Shown piece by piece: positions 1 through 6,753 of a DNA stretch of 7,097 nucleotides. The notes under the pieces were generated by a model that made no database searches, had not been told where the DNA came from, and saw only the letters and a list, made by a program, of their open reading frames with translations. This DNA is from Candidatus Sericytochromatia bacterium. Lineage in GTDB: Bacteria; Cyanobacteriota; Sericytochromatia; UBA7694; JACMQJ01. Each line of letters begins with the position of its first letter. Position 1 is the first letter of the stretch. The translations under genes and the position numbers were made by a program. The stretch covers positions 1-7,097 of the forward strand of contig JACMQJ010000506.1 in NCBI GenBank assembly GCA_014377055.1. The letters run 5' to 3'.

Positions 1-493
1 AAGATCAAACTTGAATATAAATAATTTAAGTAGCTTTTCATTGTGTCTCCTACGTTTGTAGTTAATAATAGAAAATGCAGTTCTTTCAGTTCGATTCATT
101 TTATCATCAACTTTAGCCAAATTTAAAGCAGTAATACAAGTATTAAAATGAAAAGTCAAAGCCTGTTGGTCTTCAGACATACAAACTTCTAAACCAAGGT
201 GCTGCTTAGCATCTCTAAATAAAAACTCTATTTGAAATCTTTTTTCATAATATTGATTTATCTTTTCTGGTAATAAATCTAAATCTGTTGAAAAATATAT
301 TTTATAACTTTTTCCATTGGTTTTGTAAGCTAATTTTATTTCTGTAATCAGAAACAGGTCTCCAGTACTCTGGAGTTATTTCCATTTTTAAATTTACTGA
401 GTAAACTACCTTTGTATAAAGTTTATAATCATCTTCTAAGTCACAAACATAATCAAACTCAGGCTTAGATAAATCTACACATAAATCTATAAC
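1..493 (-). pseudogene. IS4-family transposase, C-terminal half, frameshifted and cut by window edge
   Basis: Reading the minus strand gives the C-terminal half of a DDE transposase of the IS4 type. It begins near VDLSKPEFDYVCDLEDDYKL (about 493-420) and continues with YTKVVYSVNLK. It then passes through a frameshift somewhere between about 400 and 350 into a second frame reading YKTNGKSYKIYFSTDLDL, then QYYEKRFQIEFLFRDAKQ, to the window edge. The stretch at about 251-193 fits the IS4 Y-(2)-R-(3)-E-(6)-K signature exactly. Its Glu codon, at 228-226, is the expected third catalytic acidic residue. No N-terminal half with the first two Asp residues is found upstream (above 493), where the frame is closed by stops. 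The C-terminus continues beyond position 1. The element is therefore truncated and frameshifted and cannot make a working transposase. Seen: the motif and frame change. Inferred: the family. Confidence 0.85.
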
Positions 494-722
494 CTACAGT
501 TATTTCAGAAATAATATTGTATTTAATACTTAAGAGAATAGCAGTATATCTGATGCTAATTTTAAATTAACTAAAAATTATTCTTTACATAAGTTATTCT
601 TAATATGTTAGATATATTGTTTATTATATAATTGACTTAAATACATAAAATTATACGAATATTAGTCCAAGATTATTCAAATAATTATAAGTTAAAAATT
701 ATAGATTTAAAAAGGTTCTTTT
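494..722. other. AT-rich intergenic region upstream of endA
   Basis: There is no convincing reading frame on either strand and no RNA gene that I can recognise. It separates the left transposase remnant from the endonuclease gene and probably holds that gene's promoter. Several TATA-like hexamers are present, including a perfect TATAAT at 627-632, and there is a TTGACT at 632-637. None forms a well-spaced -35/-10 pair, so no single promoter is called here. Confidence 0.5.
711..715 (+). promoter_or_regulatory. Ribosome binding site for endA
   Basis: AAAGG lies seven bases ahead of the ATG at 723. This supports that ATG as the true start and so the lipoprotein signal that follows it. Confidence 0.6.
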
Positions 723-1730
723 ATGAAAAAAATCTTAGGTAGTTTAGCTCTATTTTCAATTATTGCAATAACTGGTTGTAATACGGCTTCTAACATACAA
801 AATTCACCTGACCAACTACAATCATATTCATCTTCTAATAAATCAGGATTTAGAGTAGACGCAGATTGGTATTCATCATTGTCACCAGATCTTCAAGCAT
901 ATTATGCTGAAGCAAAAGGTAAAACTGGTTCAGACTTGTTTGATTCATTACATACAATCATTTCAAGAAACAACAAAATAACGGGCTATCAAGACTCAAA
1001 ATCATTTATGTATGCAACACTTGATAATATTACTATTAGTAACAAAACTGGTCTTCTTGATGCTTATTCAGAAGCTTTTATTGCAGGATCAGGTGGTAAT
1101 GGTGATACCTATAAAGAAGTAGGGGATGATAATAAAGATGGTGTTAGTGGCGATTTTATAAACTGTGAACACACATGGCCTCAGTCATTTTTTAATAAAC
1201 AATTACCGATGGTAGGCGATTTAAATCATCTTCAATCAACATTAAGTGTTCCTAACAACAGAAGAAGCAATTTTGCTTTTGGTACGGCAACAGGTAATAT
1301 TGTTTATACTACAAGTGGTGGTTCAAAATTATCAGTTAATGATAAACCTGGAGCAACCAAAACTCCTATTGCTAAATTAAAAAGTCTTTTAGGGCCCGTT
1401 ACACTTCAATCACCACCTATCTTAAATACCAATTTTGATACAGTATTTGAGCCTGGGGATCAACAAAAAGGTCGTACAGCAAGATGTATGCTTTATTTTT
1501 ATATGAGATATTTTGATCAAAGTATTTTCCAAACAGGTGTTCAAAAAGATGCTTTCTGGACATCAAAAGTTCCTTTATTTGTAGAATGGTCAGAACAAAA
1601 AGATGTTGTTAATGATGTTGATAGAAAAAGAAATGACTTGGTATTCAAAAAACAGGGAAATAGAAATCCTTTTATTGATATTCCTAATCTAGGTTCATTG
1701 ATTGGTATAAATGTTATTCAGTCTAAATAA
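723..1730 (+). CDS. endA: Endonuclease I family nuclease (EndA-like), predicted lipoprotein
   Basis: This is a complete 335-residue secreted nuclease of the endonuclease I family (beta-beta-alpha metal fold), which cuts DNA, and in some members RNA, without sequence specificity. Residues 1-19 are a lipoprotein-type signal: two lysines, a hydrophobic core, then AITGC with Cys19 as the lipidation site. The mature protein should therefore sit in the cell envelope. Family blocks appear in order: GSDLFDSLHTIIS (69-81), the active-site block NCEHTWPQSFF (147-157) with His150 as the likely general base, GDLNHL (165-170), NRRSNFAFG (179-187), PGDQQKGRTAR (244-254), MRYF (261-264) and RKRND with QGNRNPFID (301-319). 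The length and the GNRNPF ending resemble the longer extracellular Bacillus-type enzymes more than E. coli EndA. The Ile at -3 of the lipobox is less usual than Leu. The gene stands alone between two decayed transposase remnants, and its frame is intact with all motifs kept. It could serve nutrient scavenging or degradation of foreign DNA; the sequence does not say which. Confidence 0.93.
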   Translation: MKKILGSLALFSIIAITGCNTASNIQNSPDQLQSYSSSNKSGFRVDADWYSSLSPDLQAYYAEAKGKTGSDLFDSLHTIISRNNKITGYQDSKSFMYATLDNITISNKTGLLDAYSEAFIAGSGGNGDTYKEVGDDNKDGVSGDFINCEHTWPQSFFNKQLPMVGDLNHLQSTLSVPNNRRSNFAFGTATGNIVYTTSGGSKLSVNDKPGATKTPIAKLKSLLGPVTLQSPPILNTNFDTVFEPGDQQKGRTARCMLYFYMRYFDQSIFQTGVQKDAFWTSKVPLFVEWSEQKDVVNDVDRKRNDLVFKKQGNRNPFIDIPNLGSLIGINVIQSK

Positions 1731-1761
1731 GTTTAAAATTTAGATCCAAAATTCAACTGTT

Positions 1762-2125
1762 AAAAAAAGTACAAAAGTGTTCATAGATAAAGTGTCAAAT
1801 TGAATATTTGCGATACAAGGTAAATTAAATTTCAGAAATATGAGTAGATATATTTATATAGATGAAGAGACAATATGATGTAGTTATAAAAAATAATTCA
1901 TTTTAGTTATATCAACTAAAATGAATGTTTTAGGAATTAGGGAAATATTTAAAGAAGAGAATAAGAATATATTAGCAGTTGATTGTTAATTTATCAAGAA
2001 AAGTGGTAACAAAACATATAGTTAAGATAAATTTCTAGATGGTAAAATGTATACGGTATTAGAAGATTGTCAATCTAAAGACAAAAAATATTAGATAATT
2101 ACTTTAATATGTTTTTATTTGCTTT
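1762..2125 (+). pseudogene. IS4-family transposase, N-terminal half, broken by six in-frame stops
   Basis: A single plus-strand frame reads as the N-terminal part of an IS4-type transposase if its stop codons are ignored. It gives KKSTKVFIDKVSN (from 1762), GKLNFRNMSRYIYIDEETI (1819-1875), EIFKEENKNILAVDC (1942-1986), then FIKKSG and KTY with DKF shortly after (1990-2034), and CQSKDKK (2068-2088). AVDC followed by FIKKSG matches the block carrying the first catalytic Asp of the DDE triad. In-frame stops lie at 1801, 1876, 1894, 1987, 2023 and 2092. Each can be read as a point change of an expected codon, such as CGA or CAA to a stop. Similarity fades after about 2125; the catalytic core beyond it is missing. 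No frameshift is needed, so decay appears to be by substitution plus loss of the 3' half. It begins about 30 bases after endA ends. Family assignment rests on recognised motifs, not on a search. Confidence 0.72.
1896..1926. repeat. 13-bp perfect inverted repeat, 5-base loop
   Basis: ATTCATTTTAGTT (1896-1908) and AACTAAAATGAAT (1914-1926) are perfect reverse complements separated by ATATC. Three more pairs form at 1891-1893 with 1929-1931 after a two-base mismatch. The transcript could fold into a hairpin, but the arms are very AT-rich and only TGTTTTA follows, so it is at best a weak terminator for endA. It lies inside the decayed transposase frame. Confidence 0.65.
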
Positions 2126-2254
2126 ACTCACAAGTTTGTTGTTGATCTAAGCTCTGAAAAAATGCGTCTAGCTTAATTGTTACTATAACCTCTTGAACTA
2201 TATGTTAAAGTTACCTTTGTATTGTTTTTAAGAGTTCATAAAAAAACAAAAAGT

Positions 2255-2716
2255 CTAAAATCTTTCGATGCTCTTAGTTGTTGAATAACCTTTTATAAGT
2301 TTTATAAAAGTAACCTCAGCATTTATTTGGTCAATCGTATCTGATTCTGGAAGGGATTCTTTATTATAATCTCCTCCTTTCACATAAATATCTGGTTGAA
2401 CATTTAAAATTAAATTATCTGCTGTTTTTTCTGAAAAAATTGTTACATAATCAACAAATTCAAAATAACTCATTAACTCTGCTCGATCATTTTCATTATT
2501 TATTGGTCGAGATTCACCTTTTAAAAGCTTAACTGAGGCATCACTATTAATTCCTATAAATAAGTATCCACCCAATTTTTTTGCTTCTTTTAAATATCTA
2601 GCATGTCCTATATGGAGAATATCAAAACAACCATTAGTTAAAATTATTTTTCCATTTTTATCTTTAATATTATTTATTACTGTTTCCAGTTCTTCACTTT
2701 TTAAAATTTTATTCAT
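2255..2716 (-). CDS. rfaE2: D-glycero-beta-D-manno-heptose 1-phosphate adenylyltransferase (RfaE2)
   Basis: This cytosolic nucleotidyltransferase joins ATP and heptose 1-phosphate to make ADP-heptose, the precursor of the inner-core heptose of lipopolysaccharide and related surface glycans. All 153 residues correspond to the second domain of the bifunctional HldE protein. There is no kinase domain, so this is the split form. Visible motifs are TNGCFDILHIGH (27-38, with the HxGH nucleotide-binding signature at 35-38), GINSDASVKLLKG (55-67), RPIN (70-73), YVKGGDY (111-117) and GYSTT (143-147) near the C-terminus. The start at 2716 gives the normal N-terminus, but the ribosome binding site ahead of it is poor (only AAAGA). 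It lies 29 bases after the stop of the 505-residue gene on the same strand, so the two are probably co-transcribed and the ribosomes may be shared. No other heptose-pathway gene (gmhA, gmhB, hldD) is in the window. I see no convincing terminator hairpin after it, only a T-rich run at 2254-2239 on the coding strand. Confidence 0.93.
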   Translation of the reverse strand: MNKILKSEELETVINNIKDKNGKIILTNGCFDILHIGHARYLKEAKKLGGYLFIGINSDASVKLLKGESRPINNENDRAELMSYFEFVDYVTIFSEKTADNLILNVQPDIYVKGGDYNKESLPESDTIDQINAEVTFIKLIKGYSTTKSIERF

Positions 2717-2745
2717 ATTTTTCTTTATTATATATATTATTGATT

Positions 2746-4263
2746 TTATCTTGTTTTTAAAATATTATTAATCATTTCTTCTTTTATTCCATTGTCAATA
2801 ATTCCTTTGACTAAGTTTGACTCTAAGTTAACATTATATTCTTGTAATTGCTTAATAATTTCTTCTTTTGGCAATATTAATGAAAATGCTAAATTGTATC
2901 CATTGGCGAGTCTTGCAATATTTAAAATGATCAAAACAGTTAATTCAACTTCTGCTCTAGTAATACTCTGCTTAACTTCATGTAGCTTCTCTTCTGTTTC
3001 TGTAATTTGTTCATTAGTTTTTCTTAATTGCTCTTTTAGACTTGGATGTATGGCTTTTAGTTTTGTTTTTAATGAATGAATAAAACTTATAGTTGAGTCA
3101 ACATTTCTGTATCTAAATTGCATATCTTTTCTGATTGAAATAACATTAACTCTATTCATTGGATCCATCGAATCTTTTTTTAAATAATTAACCATTAATG
3201 TTTTTAATGCTTCCCTGCACTTAAAGTTAAAAACATCCACAACACCAGAAACATCAAAATGTTCTTTTTTAACAATATTATTAACTAGCTCAACTGTACT
3301 GTTAAACTCACTATCGGAAGAAATATAGGTGATCATTCTTTTTAAATCAATTGATTTACATTTTGCTCCTACTTGAGAGTTTCTATACTCAATTTGTTCA
3401 AAAGTATCGTCAGTAGGAAATTTTTCAGGATCTTCAAGGAATAATGATAAAAGAAATATCCTAGCAACATCCATATCATCGAGGCTTCTTTTGGTAAACA
3501 AAGCTCTAAGATAATCAAGTGAGATTACATTGAGGTTAATTTTTGGTAAATTAGCTTTTTCTTCAACTACTTTAGATATTTTTTCAAAAGCTTTGTCTAC
3601 CATAGATATTTTAATATCAAAATTATCTTGAATAGACATTAAATCATCCATTCTTTTTAGATCTTTTTTGACTGTAACTATTTTATCCATCATAATAACA
3701 TCAGGATCATTCTCTTCTTGGCTTATTTCATCTTCAGTTTTAAATTTGGATAATAAACCTGATAGAGCATCCATTTTGACGTCTAATCGTTGATCTTCGA
3801 TACTTTTTCGATTGACAATATTTTTACCAGGTACACCATATACTACGTTAACATTACCGTTTTCATCCATGTATTTGCTGGGAACATCATTACCATCTTT
3901 ATCAAGATAATTTTTTATACTTTTGCGACCAGATATAATAATTGATTTTTTTTCAGCATCTTCATTATCAAATTTGTCTTCTGAATTATCTGTATCAGTT
4001 TCTTTAATAAACTTGTTTGGATCGACATCCTTTTTAGAGATAGTATCACCAATAAAATTGGATAAATTGGTTAAGCTGGATCTATCTTCAACATTATCAA
4101 TATCAATATCTTCTAGGGTTTCTGATTCATCTGAATCGTTCATTTCATCTTGAAAATTATCTTCTTCTTGTACCTGATATTCAATTTCTTCAGATTCAAC
4201 TTTTTTTCTTTTACGATCAACTTTTAGCTTGGCTAATTCATTGAGCATATTTTGATCAAACAT
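2746..4263 (-). CDS. Conserved-looking hypothetical protein, acidic N-terminus, helical/coiled-coil C-terminus
   Basis: I do not recognise a family for this 505-residue protein. There is no signal peptide, so it should be cytosolic. Residues 1-110 look disordered and strongly acidic, with a basic patch KVDRKRKK at 14-21. Residues 111-160 contain an imperfect doubled motif: GRKS at 112-115 and NRKS at 151-154, with YLDKDGN at 119-125 and YMDENGN at 131-137. Residues 160-235 look like charged helices. Residues 240-400 look like a compact helical domain. Residues 405-440 show a heptad-like coiled-coil pattern (EQLRKTNEQITETEEKL and onward), then a hydrophobic helix at 441-464 that contains Arg and Asn and so is not a clear membrane segment. 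GGGGA seven bases before the ATG (4275-4271) supports the start. It is the first gene of a unit with rfaE2 and is divergent from the helicase gene. A structural or adaptor role is only a guess. The intact long frame with a good ribosome site makes it a real gene. Confidence 0.85.
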   Translation of the reverse strand: MFDQNMLNELAKLKVDRKRKKVESEEIEYQVQEEDNFQDEMNDSDESETLEDIDIDNVEDRSSLTNLSNFIGDTISKKDVDPNKFIKETDTDNSEDKFDNEDAEKKSIIISGRKSIKNYLDKDGNDVPSKYMDENGNVNVVYGVPGKNIVNRKSIEDQRLDVKMDALSGLLSKFKTEDEISQEENDPDVIMMDKIVTVKKDLKRMDDLMSIQDNFDIKISMVDKAFEKISKVVEEKANLPKINLNVISLDYLRALFTKRSLDDMDVARIFLLSLFLEDPEKFPTDDTFEQIEYRNSQVGAKCKSIDLKRMITYISSDSEFNSTVELVNNIVKKEHFDVSGVVDVFNFKCREALKTLMVNYLKKDSMDPMNRVNVISIRKDMQFRYRNVDSTISFIHSLKTKLKAIHPSLKEQLRKTNEQITETEEKLHEVKQSITRAEVELTVLIILNIARLANGYNLAFSLILPKEEIIKQLQEYNVNLESNLVKGIIDNGIKEEMINNILKTR

Positions 4264-4270
4264 TTATATT

Positions 4271-4275
4271 TCCCC
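4271..4275 (-). promoter_or_regulatory. Ribosome binding site for the 505-residue hypothetical protein
   Basis: The minus strand reads GGGGA followed by seven bases and then ATG at 4263. This is the strongest Shine-Dalgarno-like site in the window and fixes the start of this otherwise unrecognised gene. Confidence 0.65.
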
Positions 4276-4297
4276 AAAAAACTAAGCTCTTAAAAAT

Positions 4298-4323
4298 ATT
4301 ATATAGCTTTTTAAAAAACAATT
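4298..4323 (-). promoter_or_regulatory. Candidate promoter for the hypothetical-rfaE2 unit
   Basis: A perfect TATAAT lies on the minus strand at 4303-4298. About 16 bases upstream is only a weak -35 (TTAATT). Transcription would begin near 4291, giving a leader of about 27 bases that includes the GGGGA ribosome site. The -10 is clear and the -35 is poor; A/T richness raises the chance of a false match. Confidence 0.45.
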
Positions 4324-4385
4324 AAGATTTTATATTTCACTATTCATATTTAAAAGCAAATAACTAACATATTTTTTTCACACAA

Positions 4386-4394
4386 TGATATAAT
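4386..4394 (+). promoter_or_regulatory. Candidate extended -10 promoter for the helicase gene
   Basis: TGATATAAT fits the extended -10 form TGnTATAAT. No good -35 is visible 17 bases upstream, which an extended -10 promoter can tolerate. Transcription would start near 4401 and leave a leader of about 32 bases containing AAGG at 4415-4418. The promoter faces away from the one at 4298-4323. Confidence 0.5.
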
Positions 4395-4432
4395 TTTCGA
4401 TTGATACATTATTTAAGGTTTATAAAAAAATA

Positions 4433-6613
4433 GTGACTAAAGAAAAAGAAGAAGCAAAAAAAGAATTACATAATCTTTTAAATGAATTTAGGACTAGATT
4501 TTCATTGGTAAATAATAAATCAAAAGAATTTATCGAAAAAAAAGACGATTCTGATTATAGTTGGAATATACCAATGAGTACCTATAATCAACCTAAGATT
4601 TCGGAAGAGTTAAAAGAAAAGATTAAAAGATTAGAAAAAATATGCCAGTCGATCGAAAATAAAAAATTTGAATTTGATGAAACTGAATCAACAAAAAGTT
4701 TAAAAATAGACTATAAAAAAAGTTTGAATCCAAGCCAATACTTTGCAGTATCTAATATCAATGGATCACTACTTGTTATAGCTGGAGCAGGAAGTGGTAA
4801 AACTCGAACTATTATTTATCGTGTATCTTATATGCTTGAACATGATATAGCACCAGAAAATATTTTATTACTTACCTTTACCAAAAAAGCTTCAAAAGAA
4901 ATGGTAGATCGATCAATAACTTTATTGAATGATATGAGAGGTGAAAATATTATGGCTGGTACGTTTCACTCTTTTTCTAATTATGTCATTAGAAAATATC
5001 ATAAAATATTAAATATTCAACCAAATTTTACTATCATAGATACCTCTGATTCAGAAGATATTATTGACTTAATCAGGCAAGAATTAAAATTTTCCAAAAA
5101 AGAAAAAGCATTTCCAAAAAAGAGCCGAATATATACAATAATATCTAAATCCAGAAATTGTAATCTTACTGTAGAGTCTATTATAGATAGAGAATATAAA
5201 GGATTAAAAGAGTTCGTTGAAGAAATAAAATTAATCGCTGAAACTTATCATGAATATAAAAAAGGAAATAATATTTTTGATTATGACGACTTGATGGACT
5301 TTTTATGTCAATCGTTAAAAAACAATGCTCTTTTTAGAGAAAGAATTCAAGAAAAATATAAATATATTATGGTTGATGAGTTTCAAGATACTAATGTTGT
5401 ACAAAGAGAAATCGTTGATTTAATTGCCTCAAAATACAAAAATATTATGGTGGTAGGTGATGATTCACAAAGTATTTATGCTTTTCGTGGTGCTGATATT
5501 GAAAATATTTTGAGATTTCCAGAAACTTATCCTGATTGTAAAGTAATTAAAATAGAACAAAACTATCGCAGTAATCAAGATATACTCTCATTTTCAAATG
5601 CTATAGTTAGTAATGCAAAAATAGGTTATAAAAAAAATCTTTTTTCTAATAATACCAATGTAGGTAAACCAATTATAAAAAAGTTTTATAGTCAGGAAGA
5701 TGAAGCAGCCTTTATTGTAAAAAATATTCTTAAGTTGAGAGAAGAAAATATACCTTTAAAAGAAATTGCTATCATTTATCGTTCTTCATTTCATGCTAAT
5801 TTTATTCAGGCTGAGTTGTTAAAAAGGAATATTCCTTATATTGTTTATGGTGGCTTGAAATTTACTGAGAGAAGACATGTCAAAGATATAATTGCTTATC
5901 TTAGATTAACTTTTAATCCAATGGATGCAATAGCTTGGAATCGTATTCTAAAAATAATTCCAGGTATTGGAGGCTCAAGTGCTAGTAAAATTATTAGGCA
6001 AATTCAAGATAGTAGTGGTGTCTTGGAAACCTCACAATTTAAAGGTAAAAAGTTTTTAAAAGATTTAAATAATCTGTCTGAACTGATTGGTCAAGTTGCT
6101 CAAGAACAAATAAATATTGCCAAAAAAGTTGAGATGATCAAAGATTACTATACACCTATTTTAAAAATGATTGAAGATGATTATCAAGTTAGATTACTTG
6201 ATATAGATGTCTTATACTCTTTGGCTTGTAATTATGAAAAATTAGAAAAATTTTTATCGGATTTTGCTCTCGAGCCTCCTTCAAATAATTTTCAAAATAG
6301 AGCAACACCTCTTATTGATGAAACAGAAGAATCACCTCTAACACTATCAACAATTCATTCGTCAAAAGGTTTAGAATGGAACACAGTTTTTATGCCACAT
6401 TTACTTGATGGCTTATTACCCAGCTCTAATTCACTTGGTAATTTAGAAGATTTAGAGGAAGAAAGACGATTATTTTATGTTGGTTGCACAAGAGCAAAGG
6501 AAAGATTATTTTTAACTATGCCTGCTCATGTTGCTTCATGGGACTCATTTTTAACTCATCCATCTCGATTTATTATTGAAATAGATAGAGTTAAATATAA
6601 TTTATTGAAATAA
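4433..6613 (+). CDS. UvrD/PcrA/Rep-type ATP-dependent 3'-5' DNA helicase
   Basis: This complete 726-residue superfamily 1A helicase unwinds DNA 3' to 5' using ATP, in repair, replication restart or removal of bound proteins. All motifs are present: Q motif LNPSQ (98-102), Walker A AGAGSGKT (117-124), motif Ia LTFTKKASKEM (147-157), Ib GTFHSF (176-181), Walker B VDEFQDT (314-320), III VGDDSQSIYAFRGA (341-354), IV QNYRSN (376-381), GGLKFTERRHVKDIIAYLRL (473-492), a GIG helix-hairpin-like loop in PGIGGSSASKI (510-520), V TIHSSKGLEW (640-649) and VI EERRLFYVGCTRAKERL (676-692). It differs from typical UvrD/PcrA in a charged extension of about 95 residues before the Q motif and in a short tail with no Tudor-like C-terminal domain. 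No nuclease domain is fused, so it is not AddA or RecB. The GTG start at 4433 is the only normal start upstream of the extension before a stop at 4391. AAGG at 4415-4418 is rather far away (14 bases). The next Met is residue 48. Whether it is the cell's main UvrD or a paralogue cannot be told here. Confidence 0.95.
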   Translation: MTKEKEEAKKELHNLLNEFRTRFSLVNNKSKEFIEKKDDSDYSWNIPMSTYNQPKISEELKEKIKRLEKICQSIENKKFEFDETESTKSLKIDYKKSLNPSQYFAVSNINGSLLVIAGAGSGKTRTIIYRVSYMLEHDIAPENILLLTFTKKASKEMVDRSITLLNDMRGENIMAGTFHSFSNYVIRKYHKILNIQPNFTIIDTSDSEDIIDLIRQELKFSKKEKAFPKKSRIYTIISKSRNCNLTVESIIDREYKGLKEFVEEIKLIAETYHEYKKGNNIFDYDDLMDFLCQSLKNNALFRERIQEKYKYIMVDEFQDTNVVQREIVDLIASKYKNIMVVGDDSQSIYAFRGADIENILRFPETYPDCKVIKIEQNYRSNQDILSFSNAIVSNAKIGYKKNLFSNNTNVGKPIIKKFYSQEDEAAFIVKNILKLREENIPLKEIAIIYRSSFHANFIQAELLKRNIPYIVYGGLKFTERRHVKDIIAYLRLTFNPMDAIAWNRILKIIPGIGGSSASKIIRQIQDSSGVLETSQFKGKKFLKDLNNLSELIGQVAQEQINIAKKVEMIKDYYTPILKMIEDDYQVRLLDIDVLYSLACNYEKLEKFLSDFALEPPSNNFQNRATPLIDETEESPLTLSTIHSSKGLEWNTVFMPHLLDGLLPSSNSLGNLEDLEEERRLFYVGCTRAKERLFLTMPAHVASWDSFLTHPSRFIIEIDRVKYNLLK

Positions 6614-6753
6614 GATAATTTTTTGATATTCTTTAGGTTTAAGTTAGTAATTTGTTTAAACTTGAATATGAATAAACAACATATAGATTTAAATAAAAAA
6701 ATAAGATTATAAGTTAGAATAACATCATGTAGTATTTTGTACGGTTATAAAGA
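6614..6753. other. Non-coding spacer after the helicase gene
   Basis: There is no gene or clear terminator. The best structure is TTTAAGTT (6638-6645) pairing with AACTTGAA (6659-6666), including one G-T wobble and a 13-base loop. It has no T-run after it and is too weak to call. Confidence 0.4.

Noticed and set aside
7..24. AAACTTGAATAT(A/G)AATAA occurs here and again at 6658-6675 on the same strand, 17 of 18 bases matching
   Set aside because: In DNA this AT-rich, one such match between any two places in 7 kb is near chance expectation. The left copy lies in transposase coding sequence, with no flanking structure to suggest element ends.
632..657. TTGACT with a TATACG downstream as an endA promoter
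   Set aside because: The spacing is about 14 bases instead of 16-18, and the -10 match is poor.
1801..2094. In-frame stop codons in the right transposase remnant as evidence of stop-codon recoding
   Set aside because: All three stop types occur, and the neighbouring intact genes use normal stops with no internal ones, so decay is the simpler reading.
2239..2257. T-rich run right after the rfaE2 stop on the minus strand, considered as an intrinsic terminator
   Set aside because: No stable stem precedes the T-run; only a four-base AAAG/CTTT pairing overlaps the stop codon.
2792..3079. Plus-strand open frame of 95 codons inside the unknown minus-strand gene
   Set aside because: It lies wholly antisense to a well-supported gene and encodes a Ser/Leu/Cys-rich product with no recognisable motif.
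3923..4153. Plus-strand open frame of 76 codons, very Ser/Leu-rich
   Set aside because: It is the complement of the acidic Asp/Glu/Ser-rich N-terminus of the minus-strand gene, which explains its composition.
6638..6666. Imperfect hairpin after the helicase gene, considered as a terminator
   Set aside because: It has an eight-pair AT-rich stem with a wobble, a 13-base loop and no T-run.
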